Assembly (NCBI GenBank): GCA_001298555.1
Contig: LJCW01000131.1
Coordinates: 62,001 to 126,000, forward strand
DNA from: Actinobacteria bacterium OV450
Lineage (GTDB): Bacteria > Actinomycetota > Actinomycetes > Streptomycetales > Streptomycetaceae
Length of the DNA stretch: 64,000 nt
Direction of reading: 5' to 3'
Both the position numbers and the translations under genes were made by a program. Position 1 is the stretch's first letter. Each line of letters starts with the position of its first letter. This document shows, piece after piece, positions 40,523 to 50,382 of this stretch. The notes under the pieces are model-generated. The model saw only the letters and a list, made by a program, of their open reading frames with translations. It made no database searches and had not been told where the DNA came from.

Positions 40523-40852
40523 TCAAGGAGCGGGTCGAGTCGGCTTTTTGCCGGTTCGGCCCGTTTCGGCGTTTCCGGGGCCCGCGTACGACGGGGACTC
40601 CTCGGCGCCGTGGACGGCACGGACGCAGCGGGCCAGCAGGACCGTGCCGCACAGCAGCAGGCCGAGCGCAACGGCCCAGCCGAGCCCCAGAATGACGGGA
40701 TGTCCGGGTTTGTGCCACGGCCGCGCGGTGTTCAACAGCCAGCCGCCGACGGCGAGCAGGAACAGCCCGGTGGCGGCCGGTGCGGCGGTGGGGTCGACAC
40801 CGGGGCCGGCGGTCGGACCGCCGGAGCCGTGCTCCTCGTACGCGTCGGCCAT
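40523..40852 (-). CDS. Small membrane protein, unknown function
   Basis: A 109-residue protein with two predicted transmembrane helices (about 26-42 and 52-76) and Gly/Pro-rich tails. ATG 40852 has GGAGGACC upstream; a longer start is less likely. The C-terminus ends R-T-G-K-K-P-T-R-P-A-P on the cytoplasmic side. No motif is recognised. Its stop lies only nine bases from that of the convergent reductase gene, so the two transcripts must overlap or share a cryptic end. Confidence 0.65.
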   Translation of the reverse strand: MADAYEEHGSGGPTAGPGVDPTAAPAATGLFLLAVGGWLLNTARPWHKPGHPVILGLGWAVALGLLLCGTVLLARCVRAVHGAEESPSYAGPGNAETGRTGKKPTRPAP

Positions 40853-41055
40853 CACGGTCCTCCACCTCCCGGACTGCATCGGACACCGTGTCCCGCCATC
40901 TTCTCAGGGACCCGGCGGGAGCGGTACGCCGAGCCCGTTGCAGCGCGAAGGGCCGGCACTCCGGCCCCTGGGGGCGCCTCCCGGCGGTAGCGGGGGGAGG
41001 GGGAGTTGCCGGCCCTCGGGCCGTACTGAGAGGGGCTCAGAGGCCCCTGGGAGCC

Positions 41056-41889
41056 TCAGAGGATGCGGACGGCGCCGGTCGGCGGGTCGTAGCTCAGCGA
41101 GCGCTCGACGATGCCCGTGCTGGAGTTCTGGGCGCCCACGAACTTGCCGCCGCCGACGTAGATGGCGACGTGGTAGGCGCTGCCGCGGGAGCCCCAGTAC
41201 AGGACGTCGCCCGGCTGCAGGGCGCTCAGGGAGACGGAGCTGCCCCGCGCGGACTGGTCCTGGGACACGCGCGGCAGGGAGATCCCGGCCTGGCGGTAGG
41301 CCGCCTGGACGAGGCCGGAGCAGTCGTACGCGGAGGGGCCGGTGGCGCCGCTGATGTAGGCCTTGCCGACCTGCGCACGGGCGAAGTTGACGATGGCGGC
41401 GGCGGAGCCGGTCGCCGGGGCGGTGACGGTGCCCGAGCCCAGCTCGTCGGACGCGGCGGCGGAGGTGCTCTTCAGCGAGGTGCGGTCGGAGCCGCGGGTG
41501 GCGCGCTCGGCAGCGGCCTTGCGGTCCGCCTCGTCCTTCGCCTTCTTCTCGGCGTCGGCCTTCTCGGCGTCTTCCTTGGCCTTCTTCGCCTCGGCGGCAG
41601 CGCCCGTGCGGGCCTGCTCCTCCTGAGTGCGCAGTTCGCCGGTGACGGCGGCGGCGGCCGTGTTCTCGGCGGCGGTGGTGACGGCGGAGGAGACCTCGGC
41701 GGCCAGGTCCAGGTTCAGGACCGGCATTTCGAGCGTCGTCTCGGTCACGGGCTCGGACGGGGACGCGCTCGCCGTGCCGGCCATCGCCAGGGTGCTGAGG
41801 ACGCCACCGGCAACTCCGGCGCGGACCGCGAGCTTCGAGGCGGAGCGGCGGGGCTTCCGGTGGCTGGGTATGTGAGCGGTGTGGGACAT
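41056..41889 (-). CDS. Secreted NlpC/P60 peptidoglycan endopeptidase
   Basis: A 277-residue exported cell-wall hydrolase. A basic N-terminus and signal peptide (about 1-43) precede a long charged coiled-coil (about 85-130, rich in A-K-K-A-K-E). The C-terminal NlpC/P60 domain (about 163-277) has Y-D-C-S-G-L-V with catalytic Cys190, and H-V-A-I-Y-V-G-G with the His. It likely cleaves stem peptides between gamma-D-Glu and the diamino acid. ATG 41889 starts the signal peptide though its ribosome site is poor. Located just before nuoA and divergent from it, as in S. coelicolor. Confidence 0.9.
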   Translation of the reverse strand: MSHTAHIPSHRKPRRSASKLAVRAGVAGGVLSTLAMAGTASASPSEPVTETTLEMPVLNLDLAAEVSSAVTTAAENTAAAAVTGELRTQEEQARTGAAAEAKKAKEDAEKADAEKKAKDEADRKAAAERATRGSDRTSLKSTSAAASDELGSGTVTAPATGSAAAIVNFARAQVGKAYISGATGPSAYDCSGLVQAAYRQAGISLPRVSQDQSARGSSVSLSALQPGDVLYWGSRGSAYHVAIYVGGGKFVGAQNSSTGIVERSLSYDPPTGAVRIL

Positions 41890-41932
41890 GAGGACAACCG
41901 CTATCAGGGGGTCCGGGTTCCCTTCAAGAAAC

Positions 41933-41946
41933 GTGGTCTGCGCCAC
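41933..41946. promoter_or_regulatory. Crp-like palindrome upstream of NlpC/P60 gene
   Basis: GTGGTCTGCGCCAC fits GTG-N6-G-N-CAC, the consensus I recall for Streptomyces Crp, and has 4-bp perfect arms. It lies 44-57 bases upstream of the NlpC/P60 start. Low information content, so chance is possible. Confidence 0.3.
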
Positions 41947-42568
41947 AGTTGCGCGGAAAGTGAGTTAACCGGGCGCGCCGCGCGTCTTATTGACGCCGTA
42001 ACGGGCGAATCGGACACGCCCTCACAAGGCTGTGATCAAGGGGTTTCAGTAATTAGTCCGAAATGATCCACGGACTACCATCCCGGCGCACAGATGGCCA
42101 AGCCCTCTTTCGGAGGCGCGAATTCGGTGTGGCGCAGGTCACAGGAACGTCTCGCCGTGAGGGCGTTGTGCCCCGTCCGTGATCTCGCCGTGAACTTGGC
42201 GTGCGGCCGGGGGGGCGGCGCTCGTGAACGCGTGCACGCATCCTCTTCCCCGTCCGCTCCCGTTCATCCCCGTCCACTCCCGTCCGCGGGGCCTCCCCCG
42301 ACCGGGCGACGGCGATTCCCTTTACCGTGCAAGCCTTGATCCCGCAAATTTGCCTGCACCGGACATCGTTTGATAGTGCCATCCGCCTTCTACCTGCGGT
42401 AACAGGGTCGGATGTCACCTTTGGTGATCATGTGGATGCTTCGCGTATGAAGATCACGGCTCATCGGGCTTCATGATCGTTCGTCAGGTGGTGGAGATCA
42501 CAAACTCGTTGTTGTTACCCGTGTCGCAGATCACAGACCGCCGGGCATAGGATGCGCAGCAGTCCGGC

Positions 42569-42586
42569 TTGTGAACTGCCTCACAT
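42569..42586. promoter_or_regulatory. Rex operator (ROP) upstream of nuoA
   Basis: TTGTGAACTGCCTCACAT matches the Rex operator TTGTGAA-N4-TTCACAA in 12 of 14 defined positions, with the complete left half. It lies 97 bases before the nuoA start and about 15 bases after a -10-like TAGGAT (42548-42553), so bound Rex would block early transcription. Rex is the NADH/NAD-sensing repressor known to control nuo in S. coelicolor. The match is seen here; the regulation is inferred. Confidence 0.75.
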
Positions 42587-42682
42587 GCGATCTCTCGAAG
42601 TTGGGCGATCTTCGCGGGGCGGCTCGCTCGGTGCCGGCACGGCGGTCCAACGGTCAAGGACGACTGGAAGGAGCTGAGGAGC

Positions 42683-43042
42683 GTGAATGCGTACGCGCCC
42701 ATCCTCGTGCTCGGAGCCCTCGGCGCAGGGTTTGCGATCTTCTCCGTGGTCATGGCCACGCTGATCGGCCCGAAACGGTACAACCGGGCGAAGCTCGAGG
42801 CGTACGAGTGCGGCATCGAGCCGACGCCCACGCCGGCCGGCGGCGGTCGCTTCCCCATCAAGTACTACCTGACGGCGATGCTCTTCATCGTCTTCGACAT
42901 CGAAGTTGTCTTCCTCTACCCCTGGGCGGTCACCTTCGACTCCCTGGGGATCTTCGGGCTCGTCGAGATGCTGCTCTTCGTGCTCACCGTCTTCGTCGCC
43001 TACGCCTACGTGTGGCGCCGCGGCGGCCTGGAATGGGACTGA
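42683..43042 (+). CDS. nuoA: NADH-quinone oxidoreductase subunit A
   Basis: A 119-residue membrane subunit of complex I with three transmembrane helices (about 5-29, 62-83, 88-110). Family motifs K-R-Y-N-R-A-K-L-E-A-Y-E-C-G-I-E-P, F-P-I-K-Y-Y-L-T-A-M-L-F-I-V-F-D-I-E-V-V-F and the terminal W-R-R-G-G-L-E-W-D are complete. The loop Cys sits near the quinone entry. GTG start behind AGGAGCTGAGGAG-like sequence. First gene of the nuoA-N operon; 14 bases to nuoB. Confidence 0.97.
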   Translation: MNAYAPILVLGALGAGFAIFSVVMATLIGPKRYNRAKLEAYECGIEPTPTPAGGGRFPIKYYLTAMLFIVFDIEVVFLYPWAVTFDSLGIFGLVEMLLFVLTVFVAYAYVWRRGGLEWD

Positions 43043-43056
43043 GGGGCTGAATTCCC

Positions 43057-43611
43057 ATGGGACTGGAAGAGAAGCTGCCGAGCGGCTTCCTGCTGACCAC
43101 CGTCGAACAGGCCGCGGGCTGGGTGCGCAAGTCATCCGTCTTCCCCGCGACCTTCGGCCTGGCCTGCTGCGCCATCGAGATGATGACCACCGGAGCGGGC
43201 CGGTACGACCTGGCCCGCTTCGGCATGGAGGTCTTCCGAGGCTCACCGCGCCAGGCCGATCTGATGATCGTGGCCGGGCGGGTCAGCCAGAAGATGGCGC
43301 CGGTGCTGCGGCAGGTGTACGACCAGATGCCCGCTCCCAAATGGGTCATCTCCATGGGGGTTTGCGCATCCTCGGGCGGAATGTTCAATAACTACGCGAT
43401 CGTCCAGGGCGTCGACCACATCGTCCCGGTGGACATCTATCTGCCCGGCTGCCCGCCCCGCCCCGAGATGCTGATGGACGCGATCCTCAAGCTCCACCAG
43501 AAGATCCAGGGCGGAAAGCTCGGCGTGAACCGGGAAGAGGCGGCGCGCGAGGCGGAGGCGGCGGCCCTCAAGGCCCTCCCCACCATCGAGATGAAGGGGC
43601 TCCTCCGGTGA
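43057..43611 (+). CDS. nuoB: NADH-quinone oxidoreductase subunit B
   Basis: A 184-residue peripheral-arm subunit carrying cluster N2, the last Fe-S centre before quinone. [11 protein letters not shown] gives the tandem Cys; [12 protein letters not shown] and L-P-G-C-P-P-R-P-E supply the other two. The C-terminus is extended by a Glu/Ala-rich tail. Its stop overlaps the nuoC GTG by four bases. Confidence 0.97.
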   Translation: MGLEEKLPSGFLLTTVEQAAGWVRKSSVFPATFGLACCAIEMMTTGAGRYDLARFGMEVFRGSPRQADLMIVAGRVSQKMAPVLRQVYDQMPAPKWVISMGVCASSGGMFNNYAIVQGVDHIVPVDIYLPGCPPRPEMLMDAILKLHQKIQGGKLGVNREEAAREAEAAALKALPTIEMKGLLR

Positions 43612-44330
43612 GCCAGACCTCCCCAGACAACGGGAACAACGTTCCTGCCCCCAGGGACTCCGCCGGCGGCCCCGAGGTGATCGGCGTCCGCAAGGGCATG
43701 TTCGGAGCGCGGGGCGGTGGCGACACCAGCGGCTACGGCGGCCTCGTCCGCACGGTCGCGATGCCCGGCGCGAGCCGGCGCCCGTACGGCTCCTACTTCG
43801 ACGAGGTCGTCGACGAACTCGAAGGGGCGCTGGAGGAGCAGGACCTGCTCCCCGGGAACGCGATCGAGAAGGTCGTCGTCGACCGGGGCGAGCTGACGCT
43901 CCACGTCGCGCGCGAGCACCTGCTGCGCGTGGCCTCCACCCTGCGCGACGACCCCGCCCTGCGCTTCGAGCTCTGCACCGGCGTCTCGGGGGTGCACTTC
44001 CCCGAGGACAAGAGCCGCGAGCTGCACGCCGTCTACCACCTGCGCTCGATCACCCACGGCCGCGTGCTGCGCCTGGAGGTGTCGGTCCCCGACGCCGACC
44101 CGCACGTCCCGTCGCTCGTCTCCGTCTACCCGACGAACGACTGGCACGAGCGCGAGACGTACGACTTCTTCGGCCTGGTCTTCGACGGGCACCCGGCCCT
44201 CACCCGGATCATGATGCCGGACGACTGGCAGGGCTTCCCGCAGCGCAAGGACTACCCGCTCGGCGGCATCCCCGTCGAGTACAAGGGTGCCCAGATCCCG
44301 GCTCCCGACCAGCGGAGGTCGTACAGCTGA
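43608..44330 (+). CDS. nuoC: NADH-quinone oxidoreductase subunit C
   Basis: A 240-residue peripheral-arm subunit (30-kDa type). The conserved core is [14 protein letters not shown], then [15 protein letters not shown] and the end [21 protein letters not shown] Gly/Asn-rich N-terminal extension of about 60 residues precedes the fold, as in other streptomycetes. Not fused to nuoD. TGATG links it to nuoD. Confidence 0.97.
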   Translation: MSQTSPDNGNNVPAPRDSAGGPEVIGVRKGMFGARGGGDTSGYGGLVRTVAMPGASRRPYGSYFDEVVDELEGALEEQDLLPGNAIEKVVVDRGELTLHVAREHLLRVASTLRDDPALRFELCTGVSGVHFPEDKSRELHAVYHLRSITHGRVLRLEVSVPDADPHVPSLVSVYPTNDWHERETYDFFGLVFDGHPALTRIMMPDDWQGFPQRKDYPLGGIPVEYKGAQIPAPDQRRSYS

Positions 44331-45679
44331 TGAACGCCCAGAACGCATCGTCCCACGCGTCCTCGAACCCCGCGGCCTCCCGGGAGACCACCGAGGGCAC
44401 CGTCTACACCGTCACCGGCGGGGACTGGGACGAGATCGTCCAGTCCGCGGCCAAGGCCGACGACGAGCGGATCGTCGTCAACATGGGCCCGCAGCACCCG
44501 TCCACCCACGGCGTGCTCCGCCTGATCCTGGAGATCGACGGCGAGACGGTCACCGAAGCCCGCTGCGGCATCGGCTACCTGCACACAGGCATCGAGAAGA
44601 ACCTCGAATTCCGGAACTGGACGCAGGGCACCACCTTCGTGACGCGCATGGACTACCTGACGCCCTTCTTCAACGAGACGGCGTACTGCCTCGGCGTCGA
44701 GAAGCTGCTCGGCATCACCGACCAGATCCCCGACCGCGCCACGGTCATCCGCGTCCTGCTGATGGAGCTCAACCGGCTCTCCTCCCACCTGGTGTGCATC
44801 GCCACCGGCGGCATGGAGCTGGGCGCGACCACGATCATGATCTACGGCTTCCGGGACCGCGAGCTGATCCTCGACATCTTCGAGCTGATCACCGGCCTGC
44901 GCATGAACCACGCGTTCGTCCGCCCCGGCGGCCTCGCCCAGGACCTGCCCCCGGGCGCCGTGGACCAGCTGCGCGACTTCCTCAAGACCATGAAGAAGAA
45001 CCTGCCGGAGTACGACAAGCTCGCCACCGGCAACCCCATCTTCAAGGCCCGCATGCAGGACGTCGGCTACCTCGACCTCACCGGCTGCATGGCGCTGGGC
45101 GCCACCGGCCCCATCCTGCGCTCCGCCGGCCTGCCGCACGACCTGCGCAAGGCGGACCCGTACTGCGGCTACGAGACCTACGAGTTCGACGTGCCGACCA
45201 CCGAGAGCTGCGACTCGTACGGGCGGTTCCTGATCCGCCTGGAGGAGATGCGCCAGTCCCTGCGGATCGTCGAGCAGTGCCTGGAGCGGCTGGAGCCCGG
45301 CCCGGTCATGGTCGCCGACAAGAAGATCGCCTGGCCGGCCCAGCTCGCGATGGGCCCGGACGGCCTCGGCAACTCGCTCGATCACATCAAGAACATCATG
45401 GGCACCTCCATGGAGGCCCTCATCCACCACTTCAAGCTGGTGACCGAGGGCTTCCGGGTACCGGCCGGGCAGGCCTACGCGGCCGTCGAGTCGCCCAAGG
45501 GCGAGCTCGGCGTCCACGTCGTCTCCGACGGCGGCACCCGCCCCTACCGGGTCCACTTCCGCGACCCGTCCTTCACCAACCTGCAGGCCATGGCCGCGAT
45601 GTGCGAGGGCGGCCAGGTCGCCGACGTCATCGTCGCCGTCGCCTCCATCGACCCCGTGATGGGAGGCGTCGACCGATGA
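44330..45679 (+). CDS. nuoD: NADH-quinone oxidoreductase subunit D
   Basis: A 449-residue subunit forming the quinone pocket with Nuo[25 protein letters not shown] and the C-terminal D-P-V-M-G-G-V-D-R are invariant features. The [NiFe]-hydrogenase-like fold lacks metal Cys, as expected. ATG overlaps the nuoC stop by one base, and its stop overlaps nuoE by four. Confidence 0.97.
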   Translation: MNAQNASSHASSNPAASRETTEGTVYTVTGGDWDEIVQSAAKADDERIVVNMGPQHPSTHGVLRLILEIDGETVTEARCGIGYLHTGIEKNLEFRNWTQGTTFVTRMDYLTPFFNETAYCLGVEKLLGITDQIPDRATVIRVLLMELNRLSSHLVCIATGGMELGATTIMIYGFRDRELILDIFELITGLRMNHAFVRPGGLAQDLPPGAVDQLRDFLKTMKKNLPEYDKLATGNPIFKARMQDVGYLDLTGCMALGATGPILRSAGLPHDLRKADPYCGYETYEFDVPTTESCDSYGRFLIRLEEMRQSLRIVEQCLERLEPGPVMVADKKIAWPAQLAMGPDGLGNSLDHIKNIMGTSMEALIHHFKLVTEGFRVPAGQAYAAVESPKGELGVHVVSDGGTRPYRVHFRDPSFTNLQAMAAMCEGGQVADVIVAVASIDPVMGGVDR

Positions 45680-46440
45680 CAGCCAATCCGACCGGTCAAG
45701 GGGTGGGTCTGGGCATGCCCCAGCTTCCGGCCCCCGACTTCCCGGCCGACGTGCGCGCCCGGCTCGAAGCGGACGCGAAGGACGTCATCGCCCGCTACCC
45801 CGACAGCCGTTCCGCGCTGCTGCCGCTGCTGCACCTGACGCAGGCCGAGGAGGGCTTCGTCTCGCGCACCGGCATCCGGTTCTGCGCCGAGGTACTGGGC
45901 CTGACCACCGCCGAGGTCACCGCCGTCGCCACCTTCTACACGATGTACCGGCGCAAGGCCTCGGGCGACTACCAGGTCGGCGTGTGCACGAACACCCTGT
46001 GCGCGGTCATGGGCGGCGACGCGATCTTCGACGAGCTCAAGGCGCACCTCGGGGTCGGCAACAACGAGACCACCCCCGACGGCAAGGTGACGCTGGAGCA
46101 CATCGAGTGCAACGCGGCCTGCGACTACGCCCCCGTGGTGATGGTCAACTGGGAGTTCTTCGACAACCAGACCCCCGAATCCGCCAAGGCCATGGTCGAC
46201 GACCTGATCGCCGGCCGGCCCGTCGCGCCGACCCGGGGCGCGCCGCTGTGCACGTACAAGGAGACCGCCCGGATCCTGGCCGGCTTCCCGGACGAGCGCG
46301 AGGGCGCGGTCGAGGCGAGCGGCGGCGCCGGCCCCGCGTCCCTCATCGGCCTGCGCATCGCGCGCGGCGAGACCCCGCAGCTCGGCAAGGTCGTGCACCC
46401 GCGTGGTGAGGCTGCGGCTTCCACCGAGGAGGGGGAGTGA
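45676..46440 (+). CDS. nuoE: NADH-quinone oxidoreductase subunit E
   Basis: A 254-residue thioredoxin-like subunit binding 2Fe-2S cluster N1a through V-C-T-N-T-L-C and [15 protein letters not shown] precedes the cluster. It has a C-terminal extension of about 70 residues ([11 protein letters not shown] ... E-E-G-E) absent from the short enterobacterial form. Overlaps nuoD and nuoF by four bases each. Confidence 0.96.
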   Translation: MTANPTGQGVGLGMPQLPAPDFPADVRARLEADAKDVIARYPDSRSALLPLLHLTQAEEGFVSRTGIRFCAEVLGLTTAEVTAVATFYTMYRRKASGDYQVGVCTNTLCAVMGGDAIFDELKAHLGVGNNETTPDGKVTLEHIECNAACDYAPVVMVNWEFFDNQTPESAKAMVDDLIAGRPVAPTRGAPLCTYKETARILAGFPDEREGAVEASGGAGPASLIGLRIARGETPQLGKVVHPRGEAAASTEEGE

Positions 46441-47786
46441 TGACGGTGACCGCCGAAATGCACGAGAACGGCGCCCCGGAGAAGCTGCTGGCACCCGTGC
46501 TGTCGGCCTTCTGGGACGAGCCGCAGTCGTGGACGCTGGAGACCTACCGGCGCCACGAGGGGTACGAGGGCCTGCGCAAGGCGCTCGCCATGACCCCGGA
46601 CGACCTCATCGCGTACGTGAAGGACTCAGGTCTGCGCGGCCGCGGCGGCGCGGGCTTCCCCACCGGAATGAAGTGGCAGTTCATCCCGCAGGGCGACGGA
46701 AAGCCGCACTACCTCGTCGTGAACGCGGACGAGTCGGAGCCGGGAACCTGCAAGGACATCCCCCTCCTCTTCGCCAACCCGCACTCCCTCATCGAGGGAA
46801 TGATCATCGCCTGCTACGCGATCCGGTCGGAGCACGCCTTCATCTACCTGCGCGGCGAGGTCGTGCCAGTGCTGCGGCGCCTGCACGAGGCGGTGCGCGA
46901 GGCGTACGAGGCCGGCTACCTCGGGGAGGACATCCTCGGGAGCGGACTGAAGCTCGACATCACGGTCCACGCGGGCGCGGGCGCGTACATCTGCGGTGAG
47001 GAGACGGCACTCCTCGACTCCCTCGAAGGCCGGCGCGGTCAGCCCCGGCTGCGTCCTCCCTTCCCCGCCGTCGAGGGGCTCTACGCGTGCCCCACTGTCG
47101 TCAACAACGTCGAATCCATCGCTTCGGTTCCCGCGATCCTGAACAAGGGCAAGGACTGGTTCAAGGCGATGGGGACCGAGAAGTCCCCCGGCTTCACCCT
47201 GTACTCGCTCTCCGGGCACGTCGCGGGCCCCGGCCAGTACGAGGCCCCCCTCGGGATCACCCTGCGCCAGCTGCTCGACATGAGCGGCGGGATGCGCCCC
47301 GGACACCGCCTGAAGTTCTGGACCCCGGGCGGCTCCTCCACCCCGATGTTCACGGACGAGCACCTGGACGTCCCGCTGGACTACGAGGGCGTCGGCGCCG
47401 CCGGCTCCATGCTCGGCACCAAGGCGCTCCAGTGCTTCGACGAGACGACCTGCGTGGTGCGGGCCGTCACCCGCTGGACCGAGTTCTACGCCCACGAGTC
47501 CTGCGGCAAGTGCACACCGTGCCGCGAAGGCACGTACTGGCTGGTCCAGCTGCTGCGCGACATCGAGGCGGGCAAGGGCGTCATGTCCGACCTCGACAAG
47601 CTGAACGACATCGCCGACAACATCAACGGCAAGTCGTTCTGCGCGCTCGGCGACGGCGCCGCCAGCCCCATCTTCTCGTCGCTCAAGTACTTCCGCGCGG
47701 AGTACGAGCAGCACATCACGGGCCGGGGCTGCCCCTTCGACCCCAGGAAGTCGACCCTCTGGGCTGACACGGAGGTGAACGCATGA
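46437..47786 (+). CDS. nuoF: NADH-quinone oxidoreductase subunit F
   Basis: A 449-residue flavoprotein, the NADH entry point. [13 protein letters not shown] binds [13 protein letters not shown] and [13 protein letters not shown] belong to the FMN site; [12 protein letters not shown] with a distal Cys binds cluster N3. Start codon GTG (46437), with ATG directly after it; AGGGGG precedes. Confidence 0.97.
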   Translation: MMTVTAEMHENGAPEKLLAPVLSAFWDEPQSWTLETYRRHEGYEGLRKALAMTPDDLIAYVKDSGLRGRGGAGFPTGMKWQFIPQGDGKPHYLVVNADESEPGTCKDIPLLFANPHSLIEGMIIACYAIRSEHAFIYLRGEVVPVLRRLHEAVREAYEAGYLGEDILGSGLKLDITVHAGAGAYICGEETALLDSLEGRRGQPRLRPPFPAVEGLYACPTVVNNVESIASVPAILNKGKDWFKAMGTEKSPGFTLYSLSGHVAGPGQYEAPLGITLRQLLDMSGGMRPGHRLKFWTPGGSSTPMFTDEHLDVPLDYEGVGAAGSMLGTKALQCFDETTCVVRAVTRWTEFYAHESCGKCTPCREGTYWLVQLLRDIEAGKGVMSDLDKLNDIADNINGKSFCALGDGAASPIFSSLKYFRAEYEQHITGRGCPFDPRKSTLWADTEVNA

Positions 47787-50290
47787 CCGTCACCACTCAT
47801 GCTCCGACCGGTGGCGGAGAGGCCGCCGTACCGCCCGAGGACCTGATCTCCCTGACCATCGACGGCGTCGAACTGTCGGTGCCCAAGGGCACCCTGGTCA
47901 TCCGGGCCGCCGAGCAGATCGGCATCGAGATCCCCCGGTTCTGCGACCACCCCCTCCTCGACCCGGTCGGCGCCTGCCGCCAGTGCATCGTCGAGGTCGA
48001 GGGCCAGCGCAAGCCGATGGCCTCCTGCACCATCACCTGCACCGACGGCATGGTCGTCAAGACGCAGCTGACCTCCCCGGTCGCCGAGAAGTCACAGCGC
48101 GGCGTGATGGAGCTGCTGCTCATCAACCACCCGCTGGACTGCCCGGTCTGCGACAAGGGCGGCGAGTGCCCGCTGCAGAACCAGGCGATGTCCCACGGGC
48201 AGAGCGACTCGCGTTTCGAGGGCAGGAAGCGCACCTACGAGAAGCCCGTCCCCATCTCCACGCAGGTGCTGCTGGACCGCGAGCGGTGCGTGCTGTGCGC
48301 GCGCTGCACCCGCTTCTCCACCCAGGTCGCCGGCGACCCGATGATCGAGCTCCTGGAACGCGGCGCGCTCCAGCAGGTCGGCATCGGCGAGGGCGACCCC
48401 TTCGAGTCGTACTTCTCCGGCAACACCATCCAGATCTGCCCTGTCGGCGCCCTCACCTCGGCGGCGTACCGGTTCCGCTCCCGCCCGTTCGACCTCGTCT
48501 CCTCCCCGAGCGTGTGCGAGCACTGCGCGGGCGGCTGCGCGACCCGGACCGACCACCGCCGCGGCAAGGTGCTGCGCCGCATGGCCGCCGAGGACCCCGA
48601 GGTCAACGAGGAGTGGATCTGCGACAAGGGCCGCTTCGGGTTCCGCTACGCGCAGCGCCCGGACCGGCTCACCACCCCGCTGGTGCGCGGCACCGACGGG
48701 GTCCTCGCCCCGGCGAGCTGGCCCGAGGCCCTGGAGGCCGCGGCCGCCGGGCTCGCCGCCGCGCGCGGCCGGGCCGGCGTCCTGACCGGCGGCCGGCTCA
48801 CCGTCGAGGACGCGTACGCGTACGCCAAGTTCGCGCGGGTGGTCCTCGACACCAACGACATCGACTTCCGGGCCCGGATCCACAGCGCGGAGGAGGCCGA
48901 CTTCCTCGCGGCCACCGTGGCCGGCACCGGCAAGGACCTCGACGGCAGCGGCGTCACGTACGCGAAGCTGGAGGCGGCGCCCGCCGTCCTGCTCGCCGGC
49001 ATCGAGTCCGAGGAGGAGGCCCCCGGCGTCTTCCTGCGGCTGCGCAAGGCCCACCGCAAGCACGGGCAGCGGACCTTCGCCCTCGCCCCGTTCGCCACCC
49101 GCGGCCTGGAGAAGGCGGGCGGCACCCTGCTCGCCGCCGCCCCCGGCACCGAGCCCGAGTGGCTCGCCGCCCTTGCCTCCCGGACCGGACTGGAGGCCGG
49201 CGGGGCCGAGGCCGCCGACGCGCTGCGCGCCCCCGGCGCGGTCATCGTCGTCGGGGAGCGCCTGGCCGGCGTGCCCGGCGCGCTGACCGCCGCCGTACGG
49301 GCCGCAGCCGCGACCGGCGCAGGGCTGGTGTGGATCCCGCGCCGGGCCGGGGAGCGGGCCGCCGTCGAGGCGGGCGCCCTGCCGTCCCTGCTGCCGGGGG
49401 CCCGGCCGGCCACCGACCCGCGGGCCCGCGACGAGGTCGCCACCGCCTGGGGGCTGGACGAACTCCCGCACCGCTACGGCCGCGACACCGGCCAGATCGT
49501 CGAGGCCGCCGCCGGCGGCGAGCTCTCCGCCCTGCTGATCGCGGGCGTGGAGATCGCCGACCTGCCGGATCCCGCACGGGCGCTCGTCGCCCTCCAGGAG
49601 GCCTTCGTCGTCTCCCTGGAACTGCGGCCCGGCCAGGTCACCGACCACGCGGACGTGGTCTTCCCGGTCGCCGCCGTCGCCGAGAAGGCGGGCGCGTTCA
49701 TCAACTGGGAGGGCAGGGTCCGGCCGTTCGAGGCCGCGCTCAAGCCCGAGCAGATGACCCGCCGGCTCGCCCCCGCCGACGCCCGCGTGCTGCACATGCT
49801 GGCCGACGCCGCAGACCGGCCGATCGCGCTGCCCGACGTGCACGCCGTACGCCGCGAGCTCGACGCGCTCGGCCCGTGGGCCGGGGTGCGCGCCTCCGAG
49901 CAGTCCGCGGACACCGCGCCGCTGCCCCGCCCCGGCGCGGGCGAGGCCGTCCTCGCGGGCCACCGGCTCCTCCTCGACCAGGGCCTGCTCCAGGAGGGCG
50001 ACGACGCCCTCGCCGGCACCCGGCACGAGGCGAGCGCCCGGCTCTCGGCCGCCACCGCCGCCGAGACCGGCGTCAAGGACGGCGACGTCCTCGCGGTGAC
50101 CGGCCCGGCCGGCTCCGTGGAACTCCCGCTGCGGATCACCGAGATGCCCGACCGCGTGGTCTGGCTCCCGCTGAACTCCACCGGGCACGGCGTCCTCGCC
50201 GACACCGGGGCCCACCCGGGCACCCTCGTGCGGATCGGCCCGGCCGGGACCGGCCCGGCGGCCGGCGGGGACGCGGAGGTGCGGCCGTGA
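47783..50290 (+). CDS. nuoG: NADH-quinone oxidoreductase subunit G
   Basis: An 835-residue Fe-S subunit. The N-terminal 2Fe-2S ferredoxin domain has [25 protein letters not shown] and [10 protein letters not shown] bind further clusters, and C-E-H-C-A-G-G-C begins the molybdopterin-oxidoreductase-like region. The C-terminal half is Ala-rich and diverged, as in other actinobacteria. Its stop overlaps the GTG of a 31-codon mini-ORF (50287). Confidence 0.97.
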   Translation: MTVTTHAPTGGGEAAVPPEDLISLTIDGVELSVPKGTLVIRAAEQIGIEIPRFCDHPLLDPVGACRQCIVEVEGQRKPMASCTITCTDGMVVKTQLTSPVAEKSQRGVMELLLINHPLDCPVCDKGGECPLQNQAMSHGQSDSRFEGRKRTYEKPVPISTQVLLDRERCVLCARCTRFSTQVAGDPMIELLERGALQQVGIGEGDPFESYFSGNTIQICPVGALTSAAYRFRSRPFDLVSSPSVCEHCAGGCATRTDHRRGKVLRRMAAEDPEVNEEWICDKGRFGFRYAQRPDRLTTPLVRGTDGVLAPASWPEALEAAAAGLAAARGRAGVLTGGRLTVEDAYAYAKFARVVLDTNDIDFRARIHSAEEADFLAATVAGTGKDLDGSGVTYAKLEAAPAVLLAGIESEEEAPGVFLRLRKAHRKHGQRTFALAPFATRGLEKAGGTLLAAAPGTEPEWLAALASRTGLEAGGAEAADALRAPGAVIVVGERLAGVPGALTAAVRAAAATGAGLVWIPRRAGERAAVEAGALPSLLPGARPATDPRARDEVATAWGLDELPHRYGRDTGQIVEAAAGGELSALLIAGVEIADLPDPARALVALQEAFVVSLELRPGQVTDHADVVFPVAAVAEKAGAFINWEGRVRPFEAALKPEQMTRRLAPADARVLHMLADAADRPIALPDVHAVRRELDALGPWAGVRASEQSADTAPLPRPGAGEAVLAGHRLLLDQGLLQEGDDALAGTRHEASARLSAATAAETGVKDGDVLAVTGPAGSVELPLRITEMPDRVVWLPLNSTGHGVLADTGAHPGTLVRIGPAGTGPAAGGDAEVRP

Positions 50291-50382
50291 ACGCGAGCGC
50301 TGCGCGGCACCCGGCGCCGCCGACCCATGTCCTTCGGCCGGGCGGAGCCCCGGCCCCCGTACGGGAGGTGCGAGCATGCTGA
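50287..50382 (+). CDS. 31-codon mini-ORF bridging nuoG and nuoH
   Basis: A GTG at 50287 overlaps the nuoG stop (GTGA), and the frame ends with TGA at 50380-50382, seven bases inside nuoH. The predicted 31-residue peptide ([10 protein letters not shown] ... VREVRAC) has no domain. It fills the only sizeable gap (85 bases) in an operon whose other junctions are 14 bases or less, and would carry ribosomes from nuoG to nuoH. nuoH also has its own GGGAGG ribosome site, so the ORF may be incidental. Confidence 0.35.
   Translation: MNASAARHPAPPTHVLRPGGAPAPVREVRAC

Larger units (their letters stand above)
41890..42682. other. 793-bp divergent intergenic region between NlpC/P60 gene and nuoA
   Basis: No gene is supported here. 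The region is more AT-rich than average and carries regulatory-looking sequence: a Crp-like palindrome (41933-41946), a cluster of GTGATC/GATCAC hexamers (42032, 42424, 42452, 42496, 42529), a -10-like TAGGAT (42548-42553) and the Rex-type operator (42569-42586). Confidence 0.6.

Noticed and set aside
41890-42100. c-di-AMP (ydaO-type) riboswitch before the NlpC/P60 gene
   Set aside because: Such riboswitches precede many actinobacterial wall hydrolases, so I looked for the conserved GGGGGACCC- and CCG(A)AUCC-like blocks on the minus strand and did not find a convincing set.
42484-42861. 125-codon minus-strand gene overlapping the start of nuoA
   Set aside because: It would run through the nuoA promoter and coding region, and its translation matches nothing coherent, whereas nuoA is certain.
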